NCBI GenBank assembly: GCA_002025865.1
Contig: MWOR01000148.1
Location: forward strand, 1 to 64,000
Direction of reading: 5' to 3'
Length of the DNA: 64,000 nucleotides
Source of the DNA: Prochlorococcus sp. HOT208_60m_813I02
Lineage (GTDB): Bacteria; Cyanobacteriota; Cyanobacteriia; PCC-6307; Cyanobiaceae
Both the position numbers and the translations under genes were made by a program. This document shows positions 10,889 through 20,977 of this stretch, piece after piece. The notes beneath the pieces were generated by a model. The model saw only the letters and a list, made by a program, of their open reading frames with translations. It searched no databases and was not told where the DNA came from. The first letter of the stretch is position 1, and the number at the start of each line of letters is the position of its first letter.

Positions 10889-11683
10889 TTAAGAATTGTT
10901 TGGCCAATCTGATTGCATCAGATTCATAATCAATTTGAACCAATGATTAATTAATAATTCCTTTAAATTTTTTCCTAAAGACGCATTTGCTCCTCTACTA
11001 TCTCCAATAACACCTGATTTACTGAAGTCGTCAGTAAGCCAAGCGGTTGGCGCATTGCCCTCCAGACTCCAACCTTCAGGGATCTCTAATTTATACCCCT
11101 CATTTGGGCGTTCATCACCTACTAATTCTGGCTTCAAAGCCAGCATCAAACTTGTTTCAGCTAAAGAAGCATGAAGCCCATCCTCAATCTCAGTTTTTGT
11201 TAACAATTCACTCAATCCATTCACACCACTCCATAAGAAACAAGGGAAAACTGCCATCCCTGGTGCGACACTTCTTAGCTCTCTTGCAGCTGTATTTAAT
11301 AGTGAAATTTGACCTCCATGTCCATTAATTAATATCAATCTTTTAAAACCCATTTCAGATAATTGACCTCCGACTTCCTTTATCATTGAGGTTATTAAAT
11401 TTGAAGAAAGTGAAATTGTCCCGGCGAAACCCTTATGTTCTGGAGAAAAACCAATATATTGGGTTGGAAGTTTTTTTAATGGAATATCAGCAGAGAATAA
11501 TTTTAAAACTTCGCTAATAATTTCATCAACAAAAATACTGTCTGTAGCAAGAGGCAAATGCGGACCATGTTGCTCAACAGCGCCGAATGGCCAAATCACA
11601 GTTGATCTTTTATTTTTTGCAACACACTCAATTTCTTGCCAATTTAAATATTCAAATTTATTAGGTATTGGTTTAAAGTTCAT
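10889..11683 (-). CDS. Creatininase-family amidohydrolase
   Basis: The 264-residue protein has the creatininase fold signatures: PFGAVEQHGPHLPLATD (about residues 32-48) with metal ligands Glu, His and Asp, and LINGHGGQ (about 127-134). DGLHASLAETSLML (about 178-191) supplies the last Glu. The family contains creatininase, formamide hydrolases of riboflavin/F420 and peptide-cofactor pathways, and many cyanobacterial members with no known substrate. Nothing in the neighbourhood fixes the substrate. It is upstream of ado on the same strand, 85 bp apart, and divergent from the S1-domain gene. Confidence 0.85.
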   Translation of the reverse strand: MNFKPIPNKFEYLNWQEIECVAKNKRSTVIWPFGAVEQHGPHLPLATDSIFVDEIISEVLKLFSADIPLKKLPTQYIGFSPEHKGFAGTISLSSNLITSMIKEVGGQLSEMGFKRLILINGHGGQISLLNTAARELRSVAPGMAVFPCFLWSGVNGLSELLTKTEIEDGLHASLAETSLMLALKPELVGDERPNEGYKLEIPEGWSLEGNAPTAWLTDDFSKSGVIGDSRGANASLGKNLKELLINHWFKLIMNLMQSDWPNNS

Positions 11684-11749
11684 TAATTTTAATTTAGAGT
11701 ACTAACATTTAGAGTATGTTAATAATTAATTATTCTTATTTTACCTACG

Positions 11750-12955
11750 ATGGGAGTCAGTAATAAAAATGCCCAAGATAATATCCAACCAAAGGGCAAT
11801 AAAAAACCTCTTCAGGTACTTCACATAAGCAAAAAAGATACTCAAAAAATAAATAAAGAGTCAACCAATTCGCAAGAAGATATTAAAAAAGAAAATATTG
11901 CAATCAAACCTCAAATCACTAAAGATAATTCGGTTAGCGAAATTAAGGACAGTAATGCAAAGACCGAGGATTTTGATATTCCTCAACAGAATTTAACTCA
12001 ACAAGACTTAAATAGACCCCTTAATTTTTCTGATCAAAACACAGATTTTCAATTAGAAAGAACAGTTGATGAATTCGATTTTGATGAAAGTGCTTTTTTG
12101 GAGGCTTTAAATGCAAATGAGCCAATTGGGGCTACTGGAGAAACAATTTCAGGTAAGGTTATAGCAATCGAAAGTGATGGATTATATGTTGACATTGGTG
12201 GAAAGGCACCTGGTTATATGCCCAAAAAAGAATGTGGTTTGGGTGTCATAGCTAACTTTAAAGAAAAGTTTTCCATAGGCCTTGAAATGGAAGTTTTGGT
12301 TATCAAAGAACAAAATGCTGATGGGATGGTAACAGTGAGCGCTCGGGCATTAATTCTCAGGCAAAGTTGGGAGAAAGTATCAAGTTCCGCAAAAAATGGA
12401 GAATTAATTAACGTTTTAATTAATGGATTTAATAGAGGTGGGCTTACTTGTGATGTAGATGGATTAAGAGGATTTATCCCCAGATCCCAACTTGAAGATG
12501 GTCAAGATTATCAATCTTTTGTTGGCAAAAATCTAAAAGTAGCATTTCTTGAGGTTAATCCAGAATCAAGAAAATTAGTTCTCTCTGAGAAGAAAGCATC
12601 ATTAGTCTCTAAACTTACAAGTCTTGAATTAGGTCAATTGATTGAAGGAGAAGTTTTAGCTGTAAAACCATATGGCTTTTTTATTGATTTAGGGGGAGCT
12701 AGTGGACTCCTTCATCAATCCTCACTAACAAATGGATCGATTCGTTCTTTACGAGAAGTTTTTAGAGAAGGGGAAATTATAAAAGCTTTGATATCTGAAA
12801 TTGACCTCGAAAAAGGACGCATTGGTCTCAATACAGCACTCCTGGAAAACTCTGCGGGAGAATTAATTATTGATAAGCAAAAAGTTATGCAAGAAGCCAC
12901 AGAGAGAGCATTAAAAACTAAAGCACTCTTCGATAAAAAAGAACAAGATAAATGA
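11750..12955 (+). CDS. S1-domain RNA-binding protein, S1-like
   Basis: A 401-residue protein with about 120 polar N-terminal residues followed by three S1 OB-fold domains: about 128-197 (GETISGKVIAIESDGLYVDIGG), 208-282 and 295-365 (GQLIEGEVLAVKPYGFFIDLGG). Cyanobacteria have two or more S1 homologues that bind mRNA and aid translation initiation at weak ribosome-binding sites. This one looks like the second (Rps1b-type) copy because of its long polar N-terminus; that assignment is tentative. Its stop overlaps the ATG of the Tab2-like gene (ATGA), suggesting coupling between two RNA-related proteins. Confidence 0.85.
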   Translation: MGVSNKNAQDNIQPKGNKKPLQVLHISKKDTQKINKESTNSQEDIKKENIAIKPQITKDNSVSEIKDSNAKTEDFDIPQQNLTQQDLNRPLNFSDQNTDFQLERTVDEFDFDESAFLEALNANEPIGATGETISGKVIAIESDGLYVDIGGKAPGYMPKKECGLGVIANFKEKFSIGLEMEVLVIKEQNADGMVTVSARALILRQSWEKVSSSAKNGELINVLINGFNRGGLTCDVDGLRGFIPRSQLEDGQDYQSFVGKNLKVAFLEVNPESRKLVLSEKKASLVSKLTSLELGQLIEGEVLAVKPYGFFIDLGGASGLLHQSSLTNGSIRSLREVFREGEIIKALISEIDLEKGRIGLNTALLENSAGELIIDKQKVMQEATERALKTKALFDKKEQDK

Positions 12956-13857
12956 ATATCAACAAAAAAATGGATTCAAGTCTCAAATTAAAAATTTCAG
13001 ATTGGGAATTAGACTTTTACTCAAGACCAATTATTGAATCAAACGGAAAAAAAAGGTGGGAGTTAATTATTTGCTCTACAAGAAGTTATAAGACAGAAGA
13101 TATTTTTCTTTGGAATAAAAAATGCCCTGCCAATGAAGTTAACTCAGTATGGCTTACAAAAGCACTAAATGAAGCAATAAGTGATGCAAAAAAACAAGGG
13201 TGGGAGAGACCTTCAATAGTTCGATTCTGGAGGTCGTCAATGAAATCGATTATTAAAAAATCTCTGGAGGCCCTTAGTATTGAGGCTATTGTAAGTAGGA
13301 GAACTTACGATTTATTAGATAGAATCGAATTTCTCGAGAAAGAGATTTATCCAAAGGAAAAAGGTTATGTAAGAGGTGTATTAGCCCCTACTTTTTCTTC
13401 TAAAATGGAAAACCCTCCTCAACCTCTGCCAGAAGCAGTGAGGGGGGATGCTTTAACTATCTCTGAAATATCAATTGGCGAATTAAAATCAGCAGAAAAT
13501 TGGCCTATAGAATTTGGAGATATTTTCCCAATTCAGCAAAATTTAGATGATAATTACTTAGTTCCAGGATTAAGACTTTTTAGCAAAGATAGATCTTTAG
13601 CACTTTCTGCATGGTTCAGTTGTTTAGAACCTATTAAATTAGTCATGAATAAGAACCAACTCATACTTGAAGCTTCAGAAGATGATAAGTGGCTGGTAAC
13701 TGATTTACAAGAAAAAGATGCAAACATTTTGAATACAAAGTTTTTAAAGAATAAAAAAAATTCTTTTGGTTATCAATTTATTTCCATACAGTCAACCCCG
13801 TATATCAAAAAATTTGCAGGATTCTGGATCTTAAGAGATATTGAATTAATTACATAA
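12952..13857 (+). CDS. Tab2/Atab2-family RNA-binding protein
   Basis: The 301-residue product matches the Tab2/Atab2 family (DUF1092). Plant and algal members bind the 5' UTR of psaB mRNA and are needed for photosystem I synthesis; the cyanobacterial function is less clear. Visible family blocks are WELDFYSRPI near the start, WERPSIVRFWRSSM (about residues 83-96), and the C-terminal GYQFISIQSTPYIKKFAGFWILRDIEL. The start ATG overlaps the stop of the S1 gene; a second ATG six codons later is possible. The next gene follows without spacer. Confidence 0.88.
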   Translation: MNINKKMDSSLKLKISDWELDFYSRPIIESNGKKRWELIICSTRSYKTEDIFLWNKKCPANEVNSVWLTKALNEAISDAKKQGWERPSIVRFWRSSMKSIIKKSLEALSIEAIVSRRTYDLLDRIEFLEKEIYPKEKGYVRGVLAPTFSSKMENPPQPLPEAVRGDALTISEISIGELKSAENWPIEFGDIFPIQQNLDDNYLVPGLRLFSKDRSLALSAWFSCLEPIKLVMNKNQLILEASEDDKWLVTDLQEKDANILNTKFLKNKKNSFGYQFISIQSTPYIKKFAGFWILRDIELIT

Positions 13858-14662
13858 ATTCAGTTTAGGAGCAGGAACTATTCCTTACAAAGAAATATAT
13901 TTCTCAAAAGATGAAATTTATATTCAAAACAAAAAATTTGAATATTATTTATCACCTATTCTTAGTCAAAATAATTTCAAACATGCATACTTCACGAAGT
14001 CTTGCTCTGAGAAATTTCTTAAATTACTAGGGAATCAATTTAATGAAAATTCCATAAATTGCGTTTCCAATCAAATTCACAGTAATGTGATAGTGTTTGG
14101 ATCTCATTCGCATAAAGGAACTAAGACTGATGCAGATGGTCTTGTTGGCAATAAATGCAGTCAAAACTTATGGGTTTACACAGCTGATTGTATGCCAATA
14201 TTTTTTGCAGATAAAAGGACAAGAAATGTAGCAACCTTGCATTGTGGAAGAAAAGGTTTAGAAAAAAAAATAATAAAAAACCTGGTAAAAATTTTTGATA
14301 CTTTTGGGACAATTAAAGATGACTTACTTGTTGCGATAGGACCAGCGATTTCTAAGGAACATTATCTAGTTGATAAAATAACACTCAAAGAATTTTATAG
14401 AAAGGCCGAAAACAAAAACATAACTGTCAAATTGACTAAAACTAAAAAAGATATTTATTTTAGTGATTCAAATCACCTCAGAGAGCAAAACTTAAATCAA
14501 CTTGACCTAAAAAGATCTGCCTATAGACAACTTTTAAATGAGAACATCCCTCATACAAATATAGACATCTCAAATTTATGCACATACAAATTCCATAATG
14601 AATTTTATTCCTGGAGAAGGAGCAAAACAATCTCGAGACAATGGAATCTTATTTGCTCATAA
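13850..14662 (+). CDS. Laccase-domain (YfiH/LACC1) protein lacking an ordinary start codon
   Basis: The family are copper/zinc-binding purine nucleoside phosphorylase/deaminases, long called multicopper polyphenol oxidases. The open frame begins after a stop at 13847 and runs to 14662. Family sequence starts far upstream of the first canonical start (GTG, 14087): KHAYFTKSCS at about 13979 and the metal-binding NQIHSNVIVFG at 14069. Later motifs are TDADGLV, TADCMPIFFAD, LHCGRKG and AIGPAISKEHY. No ATG, GTG or TTG occurs in frame between 13850 and 14086. Translation may start at a rare codon such as ATT, or the gene is N-terminally damaged. A product from 14087 would lack the QIH histidine. 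Confidence 0.75.
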   Translation, partial: LHKFSLGAGTIPYKEIYFSKDEIYIQNKKFEYYLSPILSQNNFKHAYFTKSCSEKFLKLLGNQFNENSINCVSNQIHSNVIVFGSHSHKGTKTDADGLVGNKCSQNLWVYTADCMPIFFADKRTRNVATLHCGRKGLEKKIIKNLVKIFDTFGTIKDDLLVAIGPAISKEHYLVDKITLKEFYRKAENKNITVKLTKTKKDIYFSDSNHLREQNLNQLDLKRSAYRQLLNENIPHTNIDISNLCTYKFHNEFYSWRRSKTISRQWNLICS

Positions 14663-14668
14663 AAATAA

Positions 14669-15019
14669 TTAACTTGGGCAAATTTCACTACTTAAGTTTT
14701 TAGCGACCAATAATTCCGACATTTCCTTAGTACCTTTAATATTAAAAACTTTAGCTATCAAAACATTCTCTTTGAAACCAAAAGGCTTTATTTTGACTTT
14801 GCTACCCCTTGGGAATTCACTCTTAAGTAGATTAGTTGCTTCAATCTCATCATTTTCATTTACATCTACACAAAATAATTCAATAGTTAAATTTCTATTT
14901 TGATCCCCCACCAAAATAGTATTTGAACTTTTAATTTGAAGGATTTCGGCCGAGTTTACTATTACAGGATTAAGAACAATCAAGAAAATTATAATTAAAA
15001 TTTTTGATAATTTTTTCAA
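14669..15019 (-). CDS. Secreted protein with degenerate staphylococcal-nuclease-like OB fold
   Basis: The first 23 residues form a clear signal peptide (MKKLSKILIIIFLIVL then VNSA-E). The mature part aligns by eye with SNase: TIELFCVDVNE matches the nuclease RLLLVDTPE strand, and IAKVF plus SELLVAKNL match the YIY and NEALVRQGL helices. The catalytic arginines and the calcium-binding aspartates of SNase are absent (the Arg35 position is Glu). It is therefore probably not a nuclease, but a periplasmic or thylakoid-lumen OB-fold protein. The assignment to the fold is an inference. Confidence 0.6.
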   Translation of the reverse strand: MKKLSKILIIIFLIVLNPVIVNSAEILQIKSSNTILVGDQNRNLTIELFCVDVNENDEIEATNLLKSEFPRGSKVKIKPFGFKENVLIAKVFNIKGTKEMSELLVAKNLSSEICPS

Positions 15020-15087
15020 TTCAGAAATATATAAGTTTTTAAATTATCTTAAAGTTAATTTTTTAAAATTACTAATTTTAAAAAAAA

Positions 15088-16851
15088 TTAGTCTTCACAA
15101 TTAACATATCCAACCATTTGAGCATTACTTTTACCAGGAGGAACCATTGGATAACAATTTTCACCTCTTCTTACAAGGATATTAATCAAGGCAGGGCCGT
15201 CATGATCAAGCGCATTTTTTAATTCATTCTGTAATTGTTTTCTATCAGAAATTATGTATCCTTTAACTCCAAAAGACTCAGCAAGTTTTACAAAGTCAGG
15301 CTCACCACAACTCATATCAGATGAGGAATATCTTTCATCATAGAAACTTTCCTGCCATTGTCTTACCATCCCTTGCCAGCGATTATTGATAATAATCAAT
15401 TTCACCTTTAGACCATATTGAGATAAGGTTCCTAATTCTTGAATATTCATTAAAACACTTGCATCTCCAGCAATACAAATTACATCTGAATTAGGTAAGG
15501 CTGCTTTTACTCCAATTGCGGCTGGCAATCCAAAACCCATAGTGCCTAAGCCTGCACTACTAATCCATTTTCTTGGAGAATTCCTAAGATATTGAGCAGC
15601 CCACATCTGATGTTGTCCTACATCTGTAGTTACATAAGCTTCTGGTGAAAGTTCCCTAACTTTTAAAAGAACCTCTTGAGGATAAATTTCTCCATCTTTA
15701 GGCGGGTCATATAAAGGATGTTTATTTTTCCAAAAATCAATTTTTTCTAGCCAGTTTTTCGTCTGACAAGTAAATTTATTTTTTAGAAATTGTTCATTAA
15801 TTTTGAGAACAGCTTTTGAAACATCAGAAACAATTGCAACCTCTACGTGTCTATTTTTATTTACTTCTGCTGGGTCGATATCTATATGTATTACCTTTGC
15901 ATTAGGTGCAAAAGTATCTAATTTTCCTGTCACCCTATCATCGAATCTAGCTCCAATAGCAATTAAAAGATCGCATTCTGTAACAGCAAAATTTGCGTAA
16001 GCAGTTCCATGCATTCCTAACATCCCTACTGATAAATTGTCTTTTTCATCAAAAGCGCCTTTCCCCATTAAAGTTGTTGTTACTGGTATTTGATAATTCT
16101 TTGCCAAAGTTTTTATTTCATCATGAGCCCCCGAAGATATTGCCCCACCTCCTACGTATAGAAGAGGTCTTTCAGAATCTTCTATTAATTTAATTGCTTT
16201 CTTGATATCGCAATCGTTAATTTCTCCATTCCTTTTAAATCCTTTAGGAATAATCTCACCAGGCAAAACTCTTTGGTAATTAAAGAACTCTTGACCTACA
16301 TCTTTGGGTATATCAATTAAAACAGGGCCAGGCCTTCCAGATGAGGCTATAAAAAAAGCTTCAGAAACTACTTTCGCGATATCTGAAGGATCTCTTATTA
16401 CCCATGAATGTTTCACTATTGGAAGAGTTATGCCAAAAATATCAGTTTCTTGAAAAGCGTCTGTCCCTATAGCAGGTCTTGGGACTTGACCTGTAACTAC
16501 AACTAGGGGGACTGAATCCATTTGAGCAGTAGCAATTCCAGTTACCAAATTTGTTGCGCCTGGGCCTGAGGTCCCAAAACATACTCCTACCTCACCAGTA
16601 GATCTTGCATATCCATCAGCCGCATGTGAACCCCCTTGTTCATGCCTAACCATATAATGCTTTAACCAACCTTCTTGTTCTGCTTTATGAACAGCGTCAT
16701 ATATTGGTAGTATGGCTCCACCAGGATATCCAAATATAACTTTTACTCCATGAATTTTTAAAGAATCCATTAGTGCATCTGCACCAGTTATCCAAACTGG
16801 ATTTTCAGGTTTTGAACTACCCTTTGAAAAGGATCTCGAAGTAAGAGTCAC
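15088..16851 (-). CDS. ilvB: Acetolactate synthase large subunit
   Basis: The enzyme condenses two pyruvates, or pyruvate with 2-oxobutyrate, in branched-chain amino acid synthesis, using ThDP, Mg and FAD. The 587-residue protein shows the catalytic Glu in [15 protein letters not shown] (about residue 69), the mid-domain FAD region, and the ThDP motif [29 protein letters not shown] (shown in part: GDASVLMN) in the C-terminal domain. The start is GTG at 16851. It stands between hemH and the secreted SNase-like gene, without its regulatory subunit ilvN nearby, as is usual in this lineage. Confidence 0.97.
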   Translation of the reverse strand: MTLTSRSFSKGSSKPENPVWITGADALMDSLKIHGVKVIFGYPGGAILPIYDAVHKAEQEGWLKHYMVRHEQGGSHAADGYARSTGEVGVCFGTSGPGATNLVTGIATAQMDSVPLVVVTGQVPRPAIGTDAFQETDIFGITLPIVKHSWVIRDPSDIAKVVSEAFFIASSGRPGPVLIDIPKDVGQEFFNYQRVLPGEIIPKGFKRNGEINDCDIKKAIKLIEDSERPLLYVGGGAISSGAHDEIKTLAKNYQIPVTTTLMGKGAFDEKDNLSVGMLGMHGTAYANFAVTECDLLIAIGARFDDRVTGKLDTFAPNAKVIHIDIDPAEVNKNRHVEVAIVSDVSKAVLKINEQFLKNKFTCQTKNWLEKIDFWKNKHPLYDPPKDGEIYPQEVLLKVRELSPEAYVTTDVGQHQMWAAQYLRNSPRKWISSAGLGTMGFGLPAAIGVKAALPNSDVICIAGDASVLMNIQELGTLSQYGLKVKLIIINNRWQGMVRQWQESFYDERYSSSDMSCGEPDFVKLAESFGVKGYIISDRKQLQNELKNALDHDGPALINILVRRGENCYPMVPPGKSNAQMVGYVNCED

Positions 16852-16987
16852 TAAAGATATTCAATATTTACTATAAATATTAAACTTAATTAAATACTTT
16901 TGCCTCATTTAGAAATGTAATGTCAGAAATGTATTCAAGATAAACCTTCAATCATTTATATATTATCAAATAAATTTCAATTGTTCT

Positions 16988-18163
16988 TTATAAAATTCCT
17001 AATTTATGAAGAGGTCCAGAGCCTGAAATAAGTTCAATAAACAGCACAAGAAAAATAATCATTGCAACCCTTCCGTTCCAAACTTCTGAACTATTATTCC
17101 AACCCCATTGCCACTTCTCTTGGGGATAAAGTTTAACTTTTTCAGGCAACTGTGAAGCCTCCTCTATATTAACTAGAGGGCCTTCCAAGCAGGAAATCAC
17201 TAGATCACTAAGACCTTCAATAAAAGTAGGATGAGTATTTAAAGCCTTAACTCTCCGAAAGTTTTTAATACCAGCCTTTTCAGCAATTTCTTTATATTCA
17301 ATATCAATTTCTTGCAATGTTTCGATATGCTCTCCAACGAAACTTATAGGGACCACAATCAGATCATTAACATTTGACCTTCCAAGATCAGCTAATACTT
17401 CTTCTGTATAAGGCTTCAACCATTCAACAGGACCAACTCTGCTTTGATAAGAGAGTGTATGAGGATTGCTATGCCCTAAACATTTTTCCAGCTCGTTTAT
17501 AATTAATAAAGAACAATCTTCAATTTGTTGTTTGTAAGGATCTCCAGCTTCCTCAACGTAACTCTTAGGAACTCCGTGAGCAGTGAAAAATATATGGGCT
17601 TTTGAAGGTGATTCACAAAGTGAAATTTGTTCAGAAATTAATTCGACCATTGACTTTAAATAACCTGATTGACTGAACCAACTCCTTACACATCTCATTG
17701 GAACCTTCTTAAATTCATCATCAGAATCTCGCAATTTTTTTAATTCCCTAAAGCTCGAACCACTAGTACTTATCGAAAAATGTGGATACAAGGGTATTAC
17801 AACAACTTGATCTATGCCATCTGCTTTCATATCAGCAATAGCTGATTCGGTAAAAGGATGCCAATACCTCATAGCTATGTAGGTAGTAGCATTAAATCCC
17901 TTGTTCCTTAATTTAGATTGTAATTCTCTTGCTTGTTGTTCAGTTATCCTTCTGATAGGTGAACCTCCACCTATAGAAAGGTAGGCCTGTTGTGAAGTAG
18001 TACTCCTAAGGGTGCTAATTAACAAAGCTAGGGGTTTTTGAAAAACAGGGAAAGGCGTCCTGATAATTTCTGGATCAGAAAAAAGATTGTATAAGAATGG
18101 CCCTACATCATTAATGCGTTCAGGCCCTCCTAAATTCATTAGTAAGACGCCTATTTTATCCAT
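16988..18163 (-). CDS. hemH: Ferrochelatase with C-terminal chlorophyll-binding-like helix
   Basis: HemH inserts iron into protoporphyrin IX. The 391-residue protein has the core [19 protein letters not shown] (catalytic His, about residue 195) and the [18 protein letters not shown] segment. The final 50 residues contain a CAB/HLIP-like motif ([23 protein letters not shown]) that anchors the enzyme in the thylakoid membrane, a feature of cyanobacterial and plastid type enzymes. It is thought to bind chlorophyll and help balance haem and chlorophyll branches. Start is ATG at 18163, divergent from the recombinase gene. Confidence 0.97.
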   Translation of the reverse strand: MDKIGVLLMNLGGPERINDVGPFLYNLFSDPEIIRTPFPVFQKPLALLISTLRSTTSQQAYLSIGGGSPIRRITEQQARELQSKLRNKGFNATTYIAMRYWHPFTESAIADMKADGIDQVVVIPLYPHFSISTSGSSFRELKKLRDSDDEFKKVPMRCVRSWFSQSGYLKSMVELISEQISLCESPSKAHIFFTAHGVPKSYVEEAGDPYKQQIEDCSLLIINELEKCLGHSNPHTLSYQSRVGPVEWLKPYTEEVLADLGRSNVNDLIVVPISFVGEHIETLQEIDIEYKEIAEKAGIKNFRRVKALNTHPTFIEGLSDLVISCLEGPLVNIEEASQLPEKVKLYPQEKWQWGWNNSSEVWNGRVAMIIFLVLFIELISGSGPLHKLGIL

Positions 18164-18228
18164 TTAAAATTTATGGAGATTGAAAATCAACATTAAAAAC
18201 GTCATTATATGGACAATTATATAAGTAA

Positions 18229-19398
18229 ATGAACGTAATTCAGGAAATTAATAATGTCAATGATAAATTTGCTACTCAAGGCAGCAAGCTTAAAATTGAG
18301 AAAAGAGGAGAGAAATTAAATATTCGTGGTTCACTGCCCTCCAAAATAGATAACAATAACTTTAAAATTCAAAGAATATCTCTTGGTTTAAAAGCTGATA
18401 TTTCTGGATTAGAGGAGGCCAAAAAAAAATTACAATTAATCAATTTGCAATTGGAGTTGAATCAATTTGATTGGATTAATTGGTTAGGTAAACCTTATCA
18501 AAAGGAAATAAAAAATGGTTTTGAATTCCCAAAAAGATTAAATCAATTTGAAGAATTTTTTTTTAAAGAAAATAAAAGTGATTTTCGAACCAGCACTAGA
18601 AAAACTACTTGGAGAAGTTCTTATAAACCATATATGAAAAGAATCCTAAATATTTACAATGACTATGAAAATGAATCTTTAGAAAAAATATTTCAAAAAA
18701 CACTTGAAAGTTATAAGGAAGGTACTAGAAGTAGGAAACAATGCGCTACTTCTTTAAGTGTTTTGGCTAAGTTTTTGGACATTAACCTACCAGAAGATTG
18801 GAAATTAAATTCTAGAGGATATGGTCTTAACAAAGCAGGATTTAGGGATCTACCTAAAGACGAATTAATAGAGAAACTATGGGAGACGATACCAAACAAG
18901 TCTTGGAAATTTGTTTTTGGTCTTATGGCTACATATGGATTAAGGAATCATGAAGTATTTTTTTGTGATTTAAGTTCTCTTACTAATTTTGGGGACAAAA
19001 TTATTAGAGTTTTACCTACTACTAAAACTGGGGAACATCAAGTTTGGCCATTTCATCCTGAATGGGTGGAAAAGTTCGAATTATCAAAACTTGGTGAGAA
19101 TCCAGAACTTCTACCAAATATTAATAGAGACCTTAAAATTACAACCTTACAGAATATTGGGAAAAAAATTACAGACCAGTTTAAGCGTTACTCTTTACAA
19201 ATAAAACCTTATGATCTAAGACATGCTTGGGCAGTTAGAACAATTTTTTATGATTTACCTGATACTGTGGCTGCCAGAATGATGGGGCATTCGGTTAGTT
19301 TACACACTCAAACTTATCACCACTGGATTACTAAAAGAGATCAACAACAGGCAGTAAATAATGCACTTCTAAAAGTTAAGAGAGTTAAAAATATTTAA
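18229..19398 (+). CDS. Tyrosine recombinase (integrase family), orphan
   Basis: A 389-residue protein with a core-binding region (about 95-190) and a catalytic domain (about 205-385). The active-site set appears complete: Arg in TYGLRNHEVF, Lys in TKTGEHQVWPF, YDLRHAWAVR (Tyr in place of the first His of HxxR), GHSVSLHTQTYHHW with His and the nucleophile Tyr. Sequences flanking it are core genes (hemH, cobO), and I see no tRNA, attachment repeat, or phage gene nearby. It may be a resident chromosomal recombinase rather than a mobile-element integrase. The N-terminal 90 residues are unusual. Composition is similar to neighbours. Confidence 0.85.
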   Translation: MNVIQEINNVNDKFATQGSKLKIEKRGEKLNIRGSLPSKIDNNNFKIQRISLGLKADISGLEEAKKKLQLINLQLELNQFDWINWLGKPYQKEIKNGFEFPKRLNQFEEFFFKENKSDFRTSTRKTTWRSSYKPYMKRILNIYNDYENESLEKIFQKTLESYKEGTRSRKQCATSLSVLAKFLDINLPEDWKLNSRGYGLNKAGFRDLPKDELIEKLWETIPNKSWKFVFGLMATYGLRNHEVFFCDLSSLTNFGDKIIRVLPTTKTGEHQVWPFHPEWVEKFELSKLGENPELLPNINRDLKITTLQNIGKKITDQFKRYSLQIKPYDLRHAWAVRTIFYDLPDTVAARMMGHSVSLHTQTYHHWITKRDQQQAVNNALLKVKRVKNI

Positions 19399-19432
19399 AG
19401 ATTTATAATAATTAAATAAAAATAAGGGTCAT

Positions 19433-20125
19433 ATGCAAGAAAAACCTTCATCATCCGAGAAAATATTTAACCTCGATAATCAAGCAAATAAACTTGGAAT
19501 GGGAGGTAAATTATCACAGGATATCGATGAGAGCTCATATAAAAAAAGAATGCAGCAAAGAAAAGATATTCAAGCCGAAAGACTACAAATTAGAAAAACA
19601 AAAAAAGGATTATTGATTGTTTTCACAGGAAATGGCAAGGGCAAGACAACTGCATCTTTAGGTATGGCTTTAAGGACCATAGGGCATGGCTATAAAGTAG
19701 CAATAATTCAATTTATCAAAGGAAGCTGGACAACTGGAGAGGAAAAAGCACTTAAAAACTTGTCTTCAAACATATCTTGGCATTCATTAGGAGAGGGATT
19801 TACTTGGGAAACACAAGACAGAATAAGAGATGAAAAATTAGTTCAAGAGGCGTGGCAACTAGCTAAAAAATACATACAAAACGAATCTTATAAACTTATC
19901 ATTCTTGATGAAATTAATATTGCGACAAAACTTGGTTATCTTGCACCCGAAGAAATAATCACTTTTTTAAAAAGCTTAAATAATAGAAAAAATCATGTTG
20001 TTTTAACTGGAAGGGGAGCATCTGATTTAATCATCAATTACGCTGATCTAGTTACAGAAATGAAACTAATAAGACATCCTTTCAAAGAGCAAGGAATAAA
20101 AGCACAAAAGTGCGTTGAATTTTAG
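19433..20125 (+). CDS. cobO: Cob(I)alamin adenosyltransferase (CobO/BtuR type)
   Basis: This enzyme transfers an adenosyl group from ATP to the cobalt of corrinoids, making the coenzyme B12 form used or salvaged by the cell. The 230-residue protein has the P-loop GNGKGKTTASLGMALRTIG (about residues 64-82), IIQFIKGSWTTGEE, and the Walker-B-like LIILDEINIA (about 157-166). There is a 60-residue basic N-terminal extension, as in other cyanobacteria. It lies 35 bp after the recombinase gene, and cobK (36357) is also in the window. Confidence 0.94.
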   Translation: MQEKPSSSEKIFNLDNQANKLGMGGKLSQDIDESSYKKRMQQRKDIQAERLQIRKTKKGLLIVFTGNGKGKTTASLGMALRTIGHGYKVAIIQFIKGSWTTGEEKALKNLSSNISWHSLGEGFTWETQDRIRDEKLVQEAWQLAKKYIQNESYKLIILDEINIATKLGYLAPEEIITFLKSLNNRKNHVVLTGRGASDLIINYADLVTEMKLIRHPFKEQGIKAQKCVEF

Positions 20126-20250
20126 TTGAAGTAAATTTTATTTGAATTTTATTTGGCAGGTTTAGAAATGTTTAAAGACGCAAGCAATATCTGAACAAAA
20201 AATAAATTTGGCACATTTACTTGCTAAGGTCATAAAAGTATAATCATTGA

Positions 20251-20955
20251 ATGACTTACAAAAGAGTTCTCTTAAAACTTAGTGGTGAAGCACTAATGGG
20301 TGAAAAACCTTATGGTATTGATCCTGCTATAGTTCAATCAATTGCAGAGGATGTTTCAAAAGTAGTAGAAAATAATGTGCAACTTGCAATAGTTGTTGGT
20401 GGTGGAAACATTTTTAGGGGGCTTAAAGGATCTGCAGACGGAATGGATCGCGCAACTGCTGATTATGTAGGGATGCTAGCAACAGTAATGAACGCAATTT
20501 CACTTCAAGATGGTCTTGAAAGAGTAGGAGTTGCAACCAGAGTGCAAACAGCAATCGAAATGCAGGAAATTGCCGAACCCTACATCAGAAGAAGAGCCAT
20601 GAGGCACCTAGAAAAAGGTAGAGTTGTAGTTTTCGGAGGTGGATGCGGAAATCCATTTTTTACAACTGATACTACGGCAGCTTTAAGGGCAGCAGAGATA
20701 AACGCTGAAGTTGTTATGAAGGCTACTAAGGTTGATGGAGTATACGATCGTGATCCAAATCAATTTAAAGATGCAAAAAAATATTTCTCTCTCAGTTATC
20801 AACAAGTTCTTAGTGATGAAATTGCAGTAATGGACAGTACTGCGATTGCACTTTGCAAAGATAATAATATCCCAATTATGGTTTTTGATATATTCAAAAA
20901 AGGGAATATTTCTAAAGCTGTTGCTGGTGAGCCAATAGGCTCTTTAATTAGTTAA
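20251..20955 (+). CDS. pyrH: UMP kinase
   Basis: PyrH phosphorylates UMP to UDP with ATP. The 234-residue amino-acid-kinase-fold protein has KLSGEALMG (about residues 9-17), [10 protein letters not shown] (about 48-57), the [15 protein letters not shown] block, and [11 protein letters not shown] (about 138-148). It is followed by frr 22 bp later on the same strand, a gene pair conserved in most bacteria. Start is ATG at 20251; an unannotated 125-bp AT-rich spacer upstream likely contains the promoter. Confidence 0.98.
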   Translation: MTYKRVLLKLSGEALMGEKPYGIDPAIVQSIAEDVSKVVENNVQLAIVVGGGNIFRGLKGSADGMDRATADYVGMLATVMNAISLQDGLERVGVATRVQTAIEMQEIAEPYIRRRAMRHLEKGRVVVFGGGCGNPFFTTDTTAALRAAEINAEVVMKATKVDGVYDRDPNQFKDAKKYFSLSYQQVLSDEIAVMDSTAIALCKDNNIPIMVFDIFKKGNISKAVAGEPIGSLIS

Positions 20956-20977
20956 AGATCATTTAATTTTTTTAATT

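Noticed and set aside
18229..19398. Prophage or genomic island at the integrase gene
   Set aside because: Flanking genes on both sides (hemH, cobO) are core, no att-like repeats, no tRNA, no phage or transfer genes, and base composition is similar to the neighbours.
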